Below, piece after piece: positions 1 through 8,789 of a DNA stretch of 64,000 nucleotides (positions within the stretch are counted from its first letter, which is position 1; every line of letters starts with the position of its first letter). Under the pieces are notes generated by a model. That model saw only the letters and a list, made by a program, of their open reading frames with translations. It had not been told where the DNA came from and did not search any database. Source of the DNA: Cupriavidus numazuensis (GTDB lineage Bacteria; Pseudomonadota; Gammaproteobacteria; Burkholderiales; Burkholderiaceae). A program made the position numbers and the translations under genes. The DNA lies in NCBI RefSeq assembly GCF_905397435.1, contig NZ_CAJPVI010000007.1:1-64000 (forward strand). The letters are read 5' to 3'.

Positions 1-20
1 GCACACTACGATAAAAATTC

Positions 21-99
21 GCCCCTTTGGGGCAACCAAAACGCGTTTTTGGTTACTTTTGTCGCTCGGACAAAAGTGACTCGCCGGCTACGCCGGCGA
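21..99. repeat. cluster of three adjacent inverted repeats (intergenic repeat element)
   Basis: Downstream of the outer-membrane efflux gene lie successive palindromes: GCCCCTTTGGGGC (21-33), an imperfect pair GTTACTTTTGTC (52-63) and GACAAAAGTGAC (69-80) with one mismatch, and TCGCCGGC/GCCGGCGA (81-88 and 92-99). An AACCAAAA...TTTTTGGTT pair overlaps the first two. Such stacked hairpins downstream of a gene suggest a dispersed intergenic repeat that may also act as a transcript end for the leftward efflux operon. No typical U-run follows on the minus strand. I see no credible gene in 1-204. Confidence 0.45.
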
Positions 100-204
100 A
101 ACAGCCGCGCCTGCCAAGAACGACACCCCCGCAATTCACCAAAGCACCCCTCAAAAAAAACGGCACACCGAAGTGCGCCGCTCGTGAGCCAGCCAGGCCC
201 AGCC

Positions 205-1701
205 TTACTGCGTGACCGTTCCCACCGGTGCTGCCGAAGCCGAAGCCGGCGCCTGCGCCACCTCGCCGTTCTCCTTGAGCCCGCCGCCAAGCGAACGATA
301 GAGATCAATCGAGTTGTTCAACCGCAGTTGCCGCGCCTGAATCAGCGCCTGCTCAGCGGTGAACAGCTGACGCTGCGCATCGAGTTCATCCAGATAGCTC
401 GCCACGCCGCTACGGAAACGCATTCGCGCCAGCTCATAGCGCGCCGCTTCCGCATTGCGCACTTGCTCCTGGCCGGCCACCTGGTCTTCCAGCGTGCCAC
501 GTGCCACCAGCGCGTCAGCCACTTCCGCGAAGGCCGTCTGGATGGTCTTCTCGTAGTTCGCCACCTGGATGTTCTTGCGCACATTGGCCAGGTCCAGGTT
601 CGACTTGTTGCGACCGTAGTCGAAGATCGGCAGCGTCAGCTGCGGCGCGAACGACCATGCCTTGGTGCCGGCATCGAACAGGTTCGAGAACGTCGGGCTG
701 ATGGTGCCGATACTCGTGGTCAGCGTGATGCGCGGGAAGAACGCCGCACGTGCCGCGCCGATGTTCGCGTTGGCAGACAGCAGTTGCTGCTCGGCCTGGC
801 GGATATCGGGACGTTGCTCCAGCAGATCCGAAGGCATACCTGCAGGGATGTCGCTGATGATGCGTTCGTCCGACAGCCGCATCGGCTCGGGCAGGTTTTC
901 GATCGAGCCGATGGGCTTGCCCACCAGCACTTCGAGCGCGTTCTGCGCCTGCGCGCGCTGGCGTGCAAGCTGCGCCGCGGAGACGCGTGCCTGCGCCACC
1001 AGCGATTCGTTGTCGCGCAGGTCCAGCGCGGACGTCGCGCCGACGTCGAAGCGCTGCTTGGCCAGTGCGTACGTGCTCTCGCGCGCCTTCAGCGTGTCAC
1101 GTGCGATCTCGTACTGCTCGGCGAACGAACGCTCGGACAGGTAAGCCTTGGCGACTTCCGACACCAGCGAGATGTACGCCGAACGATGCGCTTCTTCTGT
1201 GGAGAAGTACTGCGCCAGCGCTGCGTTCGACAGGCTGCGCACGCGGCCGAAGAAGTCGAGCTCGTAGGACGAGATGCCGACATTGGCCGTGTAGACCTCG
1301 GTCACGCTGGGCTGGCCGAGCACGGTCGACGAGCTGAGCGCGCTAGTACTGCCGCGCGTGTAGCCCGCATTGGCATTCACCGTCGGCAGCAGGTCCGCAC
1401 GCTGAACCTGGTACAGCGCGCGCGCTTCCTCGATGCGCAGCGCGGCCTGGCGCAGGTCGCGGTTGTTTTCGAGTGAAGTGCCAATCAGCGCCTGCAGGCG
1501 CGGGTCGCGGAAGAACTCGCGCCAGCCGATGTCGGTGGCGCGGCGCGTCTCGCCGCTCTTCACTTCGGCCGTGGCATAGCCTTCCGGCGCGGCCGGGAAA
1601 CCAGCGGCCACCGGCGGCACCGGGCGCTCATACTTCGGCGCCAGCGTGCAGCCCGTCAGAACGCCGGCCACCAGCAGCAGTGTGGTCAGTGTCTTGGTCA
1701 T
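205..1701 (-). CDS. outer-membrane efflux lipoprotein, OprM/NodT family
   Basis: Outer-membrane channel of a tripartite RND drug pump; it exports substrates delivered by the two genes upstream. The 498-residue protein starts with a lipoprotein signal whose lipobox reads LTGC, followed by the typical mature start TLAPKYERP. The body carries the duplicated outer membrane efflux (OEP) repeats rich in coiled-coil helices, and the length fits the family (about 470-510). An upstream in-frame ATG would add 12 residues, but the ATG at 1701 places the signal peptide at the N terminus and lies one base after the TGA of the inner-membrane pump, so translation is probably coupled. Third gene of the acrA-acrB-outer membrane factor operon. 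Family is clear; substrate unknown. Confidence 0.93.
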   Translation of the reverse strand: MTKTLTTLLLVAGVLTGCTLAPKYERPVPPVAAGFPAAPEGYATAEVKSGETRRATDIGWREFFRDPRLQALIGTSLENNRDLRQAALRIEEARALYQVQRADLLPTVNANAGYTRGSTSALSSSTVLGQPSVTEVYTANVGISSYELDFFGRVRSLSNAALAQYFSTEEAHRSAYISLVSEVAKAYLSERSFAEQYEIARDTLKARESTYALAKQRFDVGATSALDLRDNESLVAQARVSAAQLARQRAQAQNALEVLVGKPIGSIENLPEPMRLSDERIISDIPAGMPSDLLEQRPDIRQAEQQLLSANANIGAARAAFFPRITLTTSIGTISPTFSNLFDAGTKAWSFAPQLTLPIFDYGRNKSNLDLANVRKNIQVANYEKTIQTAFAEVADALVARGTLEDQVAGQEQVRNAEAARYELARMRFRSGVASYLDELDAQRQLFTAEQALIQARQLRLNNSIDLYRSLGGGLKENGEVAQAPASASAAPVGTVTQ

Positions 1702-1702
1702 A

Positions 1703-4700
1703 TCAGTTGTCCTCCTGCGCTGCGGACAGGCGCGCACGTTCGAACTCGTGCTGGCGCTCGCTGCCCTTGAAGCGCTTGCGCACCACCACGAAGAAGACCG
1801 GCACCAGGAAGATCGCCAGCGCCGTGGCCGTGATCATCCCGCCCATCACGCCGGTACCAATCGCGCGCTGGCTGCCCGAGCCCGCGCCGGTGGCAATCGC
1901 CAGCGGCAGCACGCCCAGGATGAACGCCATCGACGTCATCAGGATCGGGCGGAACCGCAGGTGCACCGCTTCGAGAGTCGCTTCGACCAGGCCCTTGCCC
2001 TGCGCCTGCAGGTCCTTGGCGAATTCCACAATCAGAATGGCGTTCTTCGCCGACAAGCCAATCGTCGCGATCAGGCCCACCTTGAAGTACACGTCGTTGG
2101 GCATGCCGCGCAGCGTCACGCCGAGCAGCGCGCCGAGCACACCAAGCGGCACCACCAGCAGCACCGAGAACGGGATCGACCAGCTCTCATACAGCGCGGC
2201 CAGGCACAGGAACACGATGATCAGCGACAGCGTGTAGAGCATCGGTTCCTGCGAACCGGCCAGGCGTTCTTCGTACGACTGGCCCGACCACTCGAAGCCG
2301 AAGCCCGGCGGCAGCTTGGCGAAGTTCTCTTCCATCACCCGCATCGCTTCACCCGTGCTGTGGCCCGGTGCGGCCTGGCCCGCGATCTTCACCGCCGGCA
2401 TGCCGTTGTAGCGCTCCAGGCGCGGCGAGCCCATGACCCACTTCGAGGTCGCGAACGCGGCAAACGCCACCATGTCGCCATTGCTGTTGCGCACGCGCAG
2501 CTTGGTGAGATCGTCGGGCAGGCGGCGGTCGGCGCCTTCTGCCTGCACGATCACCTTGCGCACGCGGCCTTCATAGATGAAGTCGTTGACGTAGTTGGAG
2601 CCGAACGCAATCGACAGCGTCGAGTTGATGGTCGCCACCGTCACGCCGAGCGCCTTGGCCTTCTCGCGGTCGATGTCGATCTGCAACTGCGCCGCATCTT
2701 CCTGGCCCTCGGGGCGCACGCCCACCAGCACGGGGTTCTTGGCAGCCATGCCGAGCATCATGTTGCGCGCTTCCATCAGCTTGGCGTGGCCCTGGCCCGA
2801 GCGGTCCTGCAGGCGGAAGTCGAAGCCCGACGAGTTGCCGAGTTCGGAAATCGCCGGCGGGTTCAACGGGAAGATGATGGCGTCCTTGATGAACGACAGC
2901 GCGCCGAACGCACGGCCCACCAGCGCCTGCGCGGTTTCGTTGGCGCCGGTACGTTCCTTCCAGTCCTTCAGGCGCACGAACGCGATACCGCCGTTCTGGC
3001 CGCGGCCGAAGAACGAGAAGCCCGCCACGGTGATCATCTGGTCCACGACCTTGCTTTCCTTCTGCAGGTAGTAGTCCTCGATCTGCTTGAGCACGCCGAT
3101 GGTACGGTCTTGCGTCGCGCCATTGGGCAGCTGCACCACGGTGATCATGTAGCCCTGGTCTTCGTCAGGCAGGAACGACGACGGCAGGCGCTTGAACAGC
3201 ACCACCACGCCGACGATGATGACCGCGTAAATGATCAGGTAGCGCCCGCTGCGCGCGAGGATGCGGCCCACCACGCCCTGGTAGCTGGTGGAAGCCCGCG
3301 CGAAGGTGCGGTTGAACCAACCGAAGAAGCCCTTCTTCTCGTGATGGTGACCCGCCTCGACCGGCTTGAGCAGCGTTGCGCACAGAGCCGGCGTCAGCGT
3401 CAGCGCGAGCAGCGCCGAGAACGCCATCGATGCGATCAGTGACAGCGAGAACTGGCGGTAGATGTTGCCGACCGAGCCCGAGAAGAACGCCATCGGGATG
3501 AACACGGCGGTCAGCACCAGCGTAATGCCGATGATGGCGCCCGTGATCTGGCCCATGGCCTTGCGTGTGGCCTGGCGTGGCGAGAGTCCTTCCTCGCTCA
3601 TGATCCGCTCGACGTTTTCCACCACGACGATCGCATCATCCACAAGGATACCGATCGCCAGCACCATGCCGAACATCGTGAGCACGTTGATGGAGAAGCC
3701 GAACGCCAGCAGCGCGCCGAAGGTACCCAGCAACGCGATCGGCACCACCAGCGTCGGGATCATGGTGGCGCGGAAGTTCTGCAGGAACAGGTACATCACC
3801 AGGAACACCAGCACCACGGCTTCGAGCAGGGTCTTGATCACTTCCTCGATCGATATCTTGACGAAGGCCGACGTGTCGTAAGGCACGCTGTACTGGTAGT
3901 CCGCCGGGAAGTACTTGGACAGCTCTTCCATCTTGGCGCGCACGGCGGTGGCGGTGGCCAGCGCGTTGCCGGTCGGGGCCAGCTTGATGGCGATGGCCGC
4001 CGACGGCTTGCCGTTGGTGCGTGCGAGCGTCGAGTAATCGGCGCCGCCGAGTTCCACGCGGCCCACGTCCTTGATGCGCACCGACGAACCGTCCGGGTTC
4101 GTGCGCAGCAGGATATTGCCGAACTGCTCCGGCGTAGTCAGGCGGCTTTCGGTGGTGACGGTGGCGTTCAGCTCCGTGCCCTTCGGCGACGGCGTGCCGC
4201 CCAGTTCGCCCACGGCGACCTGGATGTTCTGCTCCTGCACCGCGGCGGTGACGTCAAGCGGCGTCAGGTTGAAGCCGGTCAGCTTGGCCGGATCCAGCCA
4301 GACACGCATGGCGTATTCCGTGCCGAACAGATCGGCCTGGCCCACGCCCGGCACGCGGCGGATCGAGTCGATCACCTGCGACGAGACGTAGTTGCCCAGC
4401 TGGATGGCGTCGGCCTCGCCGGACTTCGACGACACCGTCAGGAACATCATGTAGTTGTTGCCCGCCTTGTCGACGCGCACGCCCTGCTGGCGCACTTCCG
4501 CCGGCAGGCGCGCCTCGACGCGCTTGAGGCGGTTCTGCACTTCGACCGAGTTCAGGTCGACGTTCGATCCCGGCGCGAAGGCGATGGTGATCGACGCCAG
4601 CCCCGACGATTCGCTGGTCGACTGGTAGTACAGCAGGTTGGGCGCGCCGTTGAGCTCCTGCTCGATCACCGAGGTGACCGAGTCCTCGAGCGTCCTGGCG

Positions 4701-4858
4701 GATGCGCCCGGGTAGGTCGCGGTGACCGAGATCGTCGGCGGGGCGATATTCGGGTACTGCGCGATCGGCAACTGCGCGATCGACAGCAACCCGCCCAGCA
4801 CGATGATCAGCGCGAGCACCCACGCGAACACCGGCCGGTCGATGAAAAACTTGGCCAT
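1703..4858 (-). CDS. acrB: RND multidrug efflux transporter, AcrB/MexB type (HAE1)
   Basis: Inner-membrane proton-driven pump of 1051 residues, the usual length of AcrB. The N terminus MAKFFIDRPVFAWVLAL is the family signature. The proton-relay aspartates lie in transmembrane helix 4 (GILVDDAIVVVENVERI, about residues 400-415) and the matching lysine in helix 10 (GLSAKNAILIVEFA, about 935-950). Two large periplasmic loops alternate with two sets of six membrane helices. The gene lies 33 bp downstream of the membrane fusion gene and abuts the outer-membrane gene. It resembles MexB/BpeB/AcrB-type drug pumps rather than heavy-metal (CzcA) pumps. Regulation is expected from the divergent TetR repressor. 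Confidence 0.96.
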   Translation of the reverse strand: MAKFFIDRPVFAWVLALIIVLGGLLSIAQLPIAQYPNIAPPTISVTATYPGASARTLEDSVTSVIEQELNGAPNLLYYQSTSESSGLASITIAFAPGSNVDLNSVEVQNRLKRVEARLPAEVRQQGVRVDKAGNNYMMFLTVSSKSGEADAIQLGNYVSSQVIDSIRRVPGVGQADLFGTEYAMRVWLDPAKLTGFNLTPLDVTAAVQEQNIQVAVGELGGTPSPKGTELNATVTTESRLTTPEQFGNILLRTNPDGSSVRIKDVGRVELGGADYSTLARTNGKPSAAIAIKLAPTGNALATATAVRAKMEELSKYFPADYQYSVPYDTSAFVKISIEEVIKTLLEAVVLVFLVMYLFLQNFRATMIPTLVVPIALLGTFGALLAFGFSINVLTMFGMVLAIGILVDDAIVVVENVERIMSEEGLSPRQATRKAMGQITGAIIGITLVLTAVFIPMAFFSGSVGNIYRQFSLSLIASMAFSALLALTLTPALCATLLKPVEAGHHHEKKGFFGWFNRTFARASTSYQGVVGRILARSGRYLIIYAVIIVGVVVLFKRLPSSFLPDEDQGYMITVVQLPNGATQDRTIGVLKQIEDYYLQKESKVVDQMITVAGFSFFGRGQNGGIAFVRLKDWKERTGANETAQALVGRAFGALSFIKDAIIFPLNPPAISELGNSSGFDFRLQDRSGQGHAKLMEARNMMLGMAAKNPVLVGVRPEGQEDAAQLQIDIDREKAKALGVTVATINSTLSIAFGSNYVNDFIYEGRVRKVIVQAEGADRRLPDDLTKLRVRNSNGDMVAFAAFATSKWVMGSPRLERYNGMPAVKIAGQAAPGHSTGEAMRVMEENFAKLPPGFGFEWSGQSYEERLAGSQEPMLYTLSLIIVFLCLAALYESWSIPFSVLLVVPLGVLGALLGVTLRGMPNDVYFKVGLIATIGLSAKNAILIVEFAKDLQAQGKGLVEATLEAVHLRFRPILMTSMAFILGVLPLAIATGAGSGSQRAIGTGVMGGMITATALAIFLVPVFFVVVRKRFKGSERQHEFERARLSAAQEDN

Positions 4859-4890
4859 AAAACTGGCTCCCTCTGTCTGATGCGCTGGGT

Positions 4891-6138
4891 TTAGCCTTGC
4901 TTGGCGTCGGACTTGGCGTCAGCCTGGGCTTCTGCCTTGGCACCGGCCTTGCTGCCCGAAGCCGGTTGCGGCTCCGAAGCCTGCTTGGCAGGCGCCGGAG
5001 CACCGGCCGGCTGGAACGGCACGGCCTTGGCCGGCGCGCCGACCTTGACCTTCTGCAGGCCCTCGACGATCACCTTCTCGCCGCCCTTGAGGCCTTCGGT
5101 CACGATCCAGCGGTCGCCGATCGCCTGCGGCGCCTTCACCGGCAGCGCGGCCACGTTGCCGTCGTTGCCCACCACCAGCACGCTGGCGCCCTGGGCATTG
5201 CGGATCAGCGCGCGCTGCGGCACGGTCATCGCGTTCTCATCCACGCCCTGCTCGATCTTCACGCGCACGAAGGTGCCCGACAGCAGCTCGCGCTTCGGGT
5301 TCGGGAACTGCGCGCGCAGCGTGATGGCGCCGGTGGTCGGGTCCACGGTCATGTCCGAGAACAGCAGCTTGCCGGTCTGTTCGTACTCGCGGCCATCCTC
5401 GACATACAGGTGCACCTTGGCGCCGCCGTCCACGCCCTTGACCGCGCCGGATTCGATGGCACGGCGCAGGCGCGTCACTTCGGCGGCTGGCTGCGTGAAC
5501 GTCACCCAGATCGGGTCCACCTGCTCGACCAGGGTCAGCTTGGTGGCTTCGCCCTTGCCAACCAGCGCGCCTTCGGTCACCAGCGCGCGGCCGGCACGGC
5601 CGCTGATCGGGGCAGTCACGGTGGTGTAGCCCAGGTTGATCTGCGCGGTAGTCACCGCGGCCTTGGCCGCGGCGATGTCGGCATTGGCCTGGCCCGCGGC
5701 GGCAACGGCGTCGTCATATTCCTGCTTGCTGACGGCGTTGGCGGCCACCAGCGGCTTGTAGCGCTCGGCCTTCTGGCGTGCCGACACGGCGTTGGCCTCG
5801 GCACGCTCGAGCTGGGCCTTGGCCGACGCAAGCTGCGCCTGGTATGAGGCGGGATCGATGCGGAACATGACCTGCCCGGCCTTCACTTCACCGCCTTCGG
5901 TGTAGTTGCGCGACAGCACGATGCCTTCGACACGCGCACGGACTTCCGCGGTACGCACGCCTTCCAGGCGGCCCGGCAATTCATTGACGATGGCGACGGC
6001 CGATGGCGTCACGGTGACTACGCCCACTTCCGGCGGGGGCATGGCGCCGCCTTCAGGCTTTTTCTCGCCACAAGCGGTCAGCGCCAGCGCCGACAACGCG
6101 GCGACGGCAACGCAATGGATACGTTGGGACTTCCTCAT
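4891..6138 (-). CDS. acrA: RND efflux periplasmic adaptor (membrane fusion) lipoprotein, AcrA/MexA type
   Basis: Periplasmic adaptor linking the AcrB-type pump to the outer-membrane channel. From the chosen start the protein has 415 residues: a lipoprotein signal with lipobox LTAC, a biotinyl-lipoyl-like half motif near residue 60-75 (GIVLSRNYTEGGEVKAGQ), an alpha-helical hairpin rich in Ala/Lys/Glu, the second lipoyl half (INLGYTTVTAPISGRAG), a beta-barrel domain, and an Ala/Pro/Lys-rich tail. A start four codons upstream (ATG at 6150) is nearly as good and would keep the same signal peptide; longer open frame upstream is not credible. First gene of the operon, with a leader of roughly 250 nt behind the operator-containing promoter. 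Confidence 0.93.
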   Translation of the reverse strand: MRKSQRIHCVAVAALSALALTACGEKKPEGGAMPPPEVGVVTVTPSAVAIVNELPGRLEGVRTAEVRARVEGIVLSRNYTEGGEVKAGQVMFRIDPASYQAQLASAKAQLERAEANAVSARQKAERYKPLVAANAVSKQEYDDAVAAAGQANADIAAAKAAVTTAQINLGYTTVTAPISGRAGRALVTEGALVGKGEATKLTLVEQVDPIWVTFTQPAAEVTRLRRAIESGAVKGVDGGAKVHLYVEDGREYEQTGKLLFSDMTVDPTTGAITLRAQFPNPKRELLSGTFVRVKIEQGVDENAMTVPQRALIRNAQGASVLVVGNDGNVAALPVKAPQAIGDRWIVTEGLKGGEKVIVEGLQKVKVGAPAKAVPFQPAGAPAPAKQASEPQPASGSKAGAKAEAQADAKSDAKQG

Positions 6139-6408
6139 CGATAACCCCATGATGAAATTTTGAGATCTGCCGCGCCGGCCCGGCATGCCTGGTGGAAATA
6201 GGGGGCAATCGGGGCGCGATGCGGTCCGCTGCGTGCCTGGCAGCGGAAAAAGCGTGATGCTAGCCAAACGGTATGTCGCGACAAGGACGAAGCGACGAAC
6301 GTGGCCTTTTCTTTGATGAACAGCATTAATGACCGACCAGTCAGCAACGACGCTGGTGCGTCTTTGTGCACATACCTGGCGTGCTGGCCGAATGTCGGGC
6401 AGGCGAGT

Positions 6409-6438
6409 ATTATATATACATTCAAGCATGTATGTTAA
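6409..6438 (-). promoter_or_regulatory. efflux operon promoter with overlapping AcrR-type operator
   Basis: On the minus strand a TTAACA -35 (6438-6433) and a perfect TATAAT -10 (6414-6409) are separated by 18 bp. Between and over them (6413-6436) lies an imperfect 24-bp palindrome, left half TATATACATTCA and right half AGCATGTATGTT, which matches the known E. coli acrAB operator (TACATACATTTG/TGAATGTATGTA) at 18 of 24 positions by my count. A repressor bound here would block RNA polymerase directly. The TetR gene 300 bp to the right is the obvious candidate. The rest of 6151-6742 shows no gene I can support. Confidence 0.75.
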
Positions 6439-6699
6439 GCCTATTCCGCAAAGCGGGCTTTTCGGCGCCTGGCTTGCGTATTTCGGGAGACTGTGTGCAA
6501 CGGAATCCGAATTCAGGCGTTGAAAACAAGCACGGCGCGTTCCTGACGGGTTAGGATGCGCGCCGGTCGCCCGCGGCAGGCTCAGGCAAGCAGCAGTCTT
6601 GAAGCAAATCGAAGTGACGATAACGACCCGCCGGTGCAGGGCACCAAAACGCTGGGCTGCTGCCGCAGTCACGCCAGGGGGAGGAAAACGGACTGGTCA

Positions 6700-6722
6700 T
6701 TGACGCACTCATGCATCGTCAA
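6700..6722. promoter_or_regulatory. inverted repeat in TetR leader
   Basis: TTGACG (6700-6705) and CGTCAA (6717-6722) form a perfect 6-bp inverted repeat with an 11-base spacer that itself contains ATGCAT. It lies 20 bp before the TetR start codon. It could be a second operator for autoregulation or an mRNA hairpin near the ribosome site; the sequence alone does not decide. Confidence 0.3.
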
Positions 6723-6742
6723 GGCCGGCACCAGAGATAGAA

Positions 6743-7462
6743 ATGGTCAGACGCACCAAGGAAGAGGCGCTCGAAACGCGCCACCGGATTCTCGACGCGG
6801 CCGAAACCGTGTTTCACGCGCGCGGCGTGGCGCGCCCGTCGCTGGCGGACATTGCCGAGGCGGCTGGCGTCACGCGCGGTGCCATCTACTGGCACTTCAA
6901 GAACAAGAGCGACGTGTTCGCCGCCATGTGCGACCGTGTGAACCTGCCCGTGGAAGCGCTATGCGATCCCGAGCGCATTGCGCGCCAGGAAGACCCGCTG
7001 GGCGGCGTGCGCGACATCTGCGCCTTCGTGATGCGCCAGACCGTGGTCAATCCGCGCTGGCGCCGGGTGTTCGAGATCATCTTCCACAAGTGCGAGATGG
7101 TGCAGGACAACGGCGCCATCTTCGAACGCCAGCGCCAGTCGCATCAGGAAGGCATGGTGAAAATCCGCGAACACCTCCGATTCGCGGTGGAGCGCGGCCA
7201 GTTGCCGGCCGACCTGGACCTGGACCTGGCCGTGAACGCGTTCCATGCGGCAATTGGCGGCGTGCTTGCGCACTGGCTGTTCTCGCCACAGGACTTCGAC
7301 CTCGACGCCAATGCCGAGCGCCTGTCGGACGCCTTCATCGATACGCTCAGGTTTTCCCCGGCGCTGCGCCATGGCTATGTGCCGCGCCCGATGGCCGAAC
7401 TCGATCGCGAGCTGAGCACGCTTTGCGAAAAAGCCTGCCAGGAAGCCAACGGTGCGCCGTAA
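6743..7462 (+). CDS. TetR-family repressor of the efflux operon, AcrR/TtgR-like
   Basis: DNA-binding repressor of 239 residues. The N terminus MVRRTKEEALETRHRILDAA leads into a TetR helix-turn-helix (about residues 27-56, ending in GAIYWHFKNKSDVF), which is the form found in AcrR, TtgR and BpeR. The C-terminal ligand domain fits the TetR_C/AcrR C-terminal type with the family's usual hydrophobic helices. The gene is divergent from the AcrAB-type operon and an AcrR-like palindrome sits in the pump promoter, so it very probably represses the pump and releases it on binding drug-like ligands. The preceding gagatagaa gives only a weak ribosome site. Residues after 225 are poorly conserved in the family. 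Confidence 0.92.
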   Translation: MVRRTKEEALETRHRILDAAETVFHARGVARPSLADIAEAAGVTRGAIYWHFKNKSDVFAAMCDRVNLPVEALCDPERIARQEDPLGGVRDICAFVMRQTVVNPRWRRVFEIIFHKCEMVQDNGAIFERQRQSHQEGMVKIREHLRFAVERGQLPADLDLDLAVNAFHAAIGGVLAHWLFSPQDFDLDANAERLSDAFIDTLRFSPALRHGYVPRPMAELDRELSTLCEKACQEANGAP

Positions 7463-7479
7463 CGGCGCTCGCTGGCCGA

Positions 7480-8703
7480 CTAACCGCGCATGGCTTCGCG
7501 CCAGCGCTCCAGAAAGGCACGCTTGCGCAGCGTGTCCTGCGCCGCCAGCAGTCCGGGGCCGACGCTGATCGGCCGGAGTGCATAGCCGAGCCGTTCCGAC
7601 AGCGCCGACGCCGTATGCGGACTGTCGGTGTCGGTACGCACCGTATAGAGCTGCGAGGTGGACTTGCCGAGCAGCGCCTGCCCCTCGCGCGAGAGCAGGA
7701 AATCGAGCCAAAGCCGCGCCGCGTTCGGCCGCGGCGCGCGCCGGGCGATGAAGGCGACGCGCGACATTACCAGCGTGTAGTCGCGCGGCGCGATGACGTC
7801 GATGCCCGCACCGCGCTCCATCAGCGACAGCGCGTAAGACCCCAGCAGGTTGTACCCGAGCACGTATTCGCCGCTGGCGATGCGCTCGATCATGTCGGCT
7901 GTCGACGCCGACAACCGCGCTTGCGTGCGCCCCAGCGCCTGGGCCAGGTACCAGAATTCGCTGCCCATGCGCGCGTCCTGCTGCGCCAGCAGGTAGCCCA
8001 CGCCGGACCGCTCCACATCGTAAGTGACGACCTTCCCGCGCCAGCGCGGCGCGTGCTCCTGCAGCACGCGCGCCAGGCCGCTGCGGCTGCCCGGCGGCCG
8101 GTTGCCGGCAAAGTGCTTGCGGTTGTACACAATGACCGCCGGCTCGAACGTCGTGCCCCATGCCTCATCGCGCCACACCGCCCAGCCTGGCAGGCCGCTG
8201 CGTTCCGGCGAGTGATAGCGCTGCGCGTAGCCGTCATTGACGAGCTTGATCTGCAGGTCCATGGCCGTGCTCCACAGCACATCGGCATAGGCGGCGTCCG
8301 GGGCCGGCTGCGCCTTGCCGAGTGCCGCGCTTTCGGCCAGGAAGCGCTCGTGCAGATCGATCGTGTTCAGGTCCTCATAGCGCACGCGGATGCCCGGGTA
8401 GCGCACCTCGAAAGCGCGGATCAGCGGCTGCGCGACATCCAGGTCGGTCGAGGCATAGACATGCACCGCGCCCTCGCGCATGGCGCGTGACACGATTACC
8501 TCGTACTCGGAAGGGTAACTGGCCGGCGGCGCCGGCATGGCATCCTGCGCCAGCGTCCGGCCCGCAAGCGGGGCCAGCGCGGCACCGGCCAGCAGGCGGC
8601 GGCGCAGCGTGGAAGCCGGGGCACTCGCGGTATCGGGTTCGGACGGTGATGTCAGGCGCTGGGACAAGATTGTGCGGAGCGGCAACGGATGGACGGGGCG
8701 CAA
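7480..8703 (-). CDS. ABC-type periplasmic substrate-binding protein (iron/AfuA-FbpA-like fold), orphan
   Basis: Extracellular solute-binding protein of the Fbp/AfuA-like group (SBP_bac family), about 407 residues. A twin-arginine-like signal (LRRRLLAGAALAPLAGRTLA) starts only at residue 32, so the true start may be an alternative codon downstream. The mature part has the expected opening (EVIVSRAMREGAVHVYASTD) and a central VIYNR segment (VIVYNRKHFAG) typical of these proteins. No ABC permease or ATPase gene is nearby. Instead the gene is divergent, 86 bp away, from a response regulator and TctE-like kinase, suggesting it serves as ligand sensor for that pair. Ligand unknown: iron, phosphonate-like or organic anion are possible. 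Confidence 0.8.
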   Translation of the reverse strand: MRPVHPLPLRTILSQRLTSPSEPDTASAPASTLRRRLLAGAALAPLAGRTLAQDAMPAPPASYPSEYEVIVSRAMREGAVHVYASTDLDVAQPLIRAFEVRYPGIRVRYEDLNTIDLHERFLAESAALGKAQPAPDAAYADVLWSTAMDLQIKLVNDGYAQRYHSPERSGLPGWAVWRDEAWGTTFEPAVIVYNRKHFAGNRPPGSRSGLARVLQEHAPRWRGKVVTYDVERSGVGYLLAQQDARMGSEFWYLAQALGRTQARLSASTADMIERIASGEYVLGYNLLGSYALSLMERGAGIDVIAPRDYTLVMSRVAFIARRAPRPNAARLWLDFLLSREGQALLGKSTSQLYTVRTDTDSPHTASALSERLGYALRPISVGPGLLAAQDTLRKRAFLERWREAMRG

Positions 8704-8744
8704 CGCGCTCCGGTAACGGCAGGGCGGAGTTATTATAGGCGCCC

Positions 8745-8760
8745 GCGGTCTGTGGACCGC
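8745..8760. promoter_or_regulatory. inverted repeat in divergent regulatory region
   Basis: GCGGTC (8745-8750) and GACCGC (8755-8760) form a perfect 6-bp inverted repeat with a TGTG spacer, 29 bp before the response regulator gene and just after a TATTAT that could be its -10 (8731-8736). The site sits between the binding-protein gene and the two-component genes and may be an operator or a leader hairpin. Confidence 0.3.
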
Positions 8761-8789
8761 ATGGCCAAAACCGGCGGAGGAGAACCAGC

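Noticed and set aside
6135..6425. Small frame on the minus strand in the efflux operon leader
   Set aside because: No ribosome site, ends within the adaptor gene's signal region; the segment is explained by the promoter and leader.
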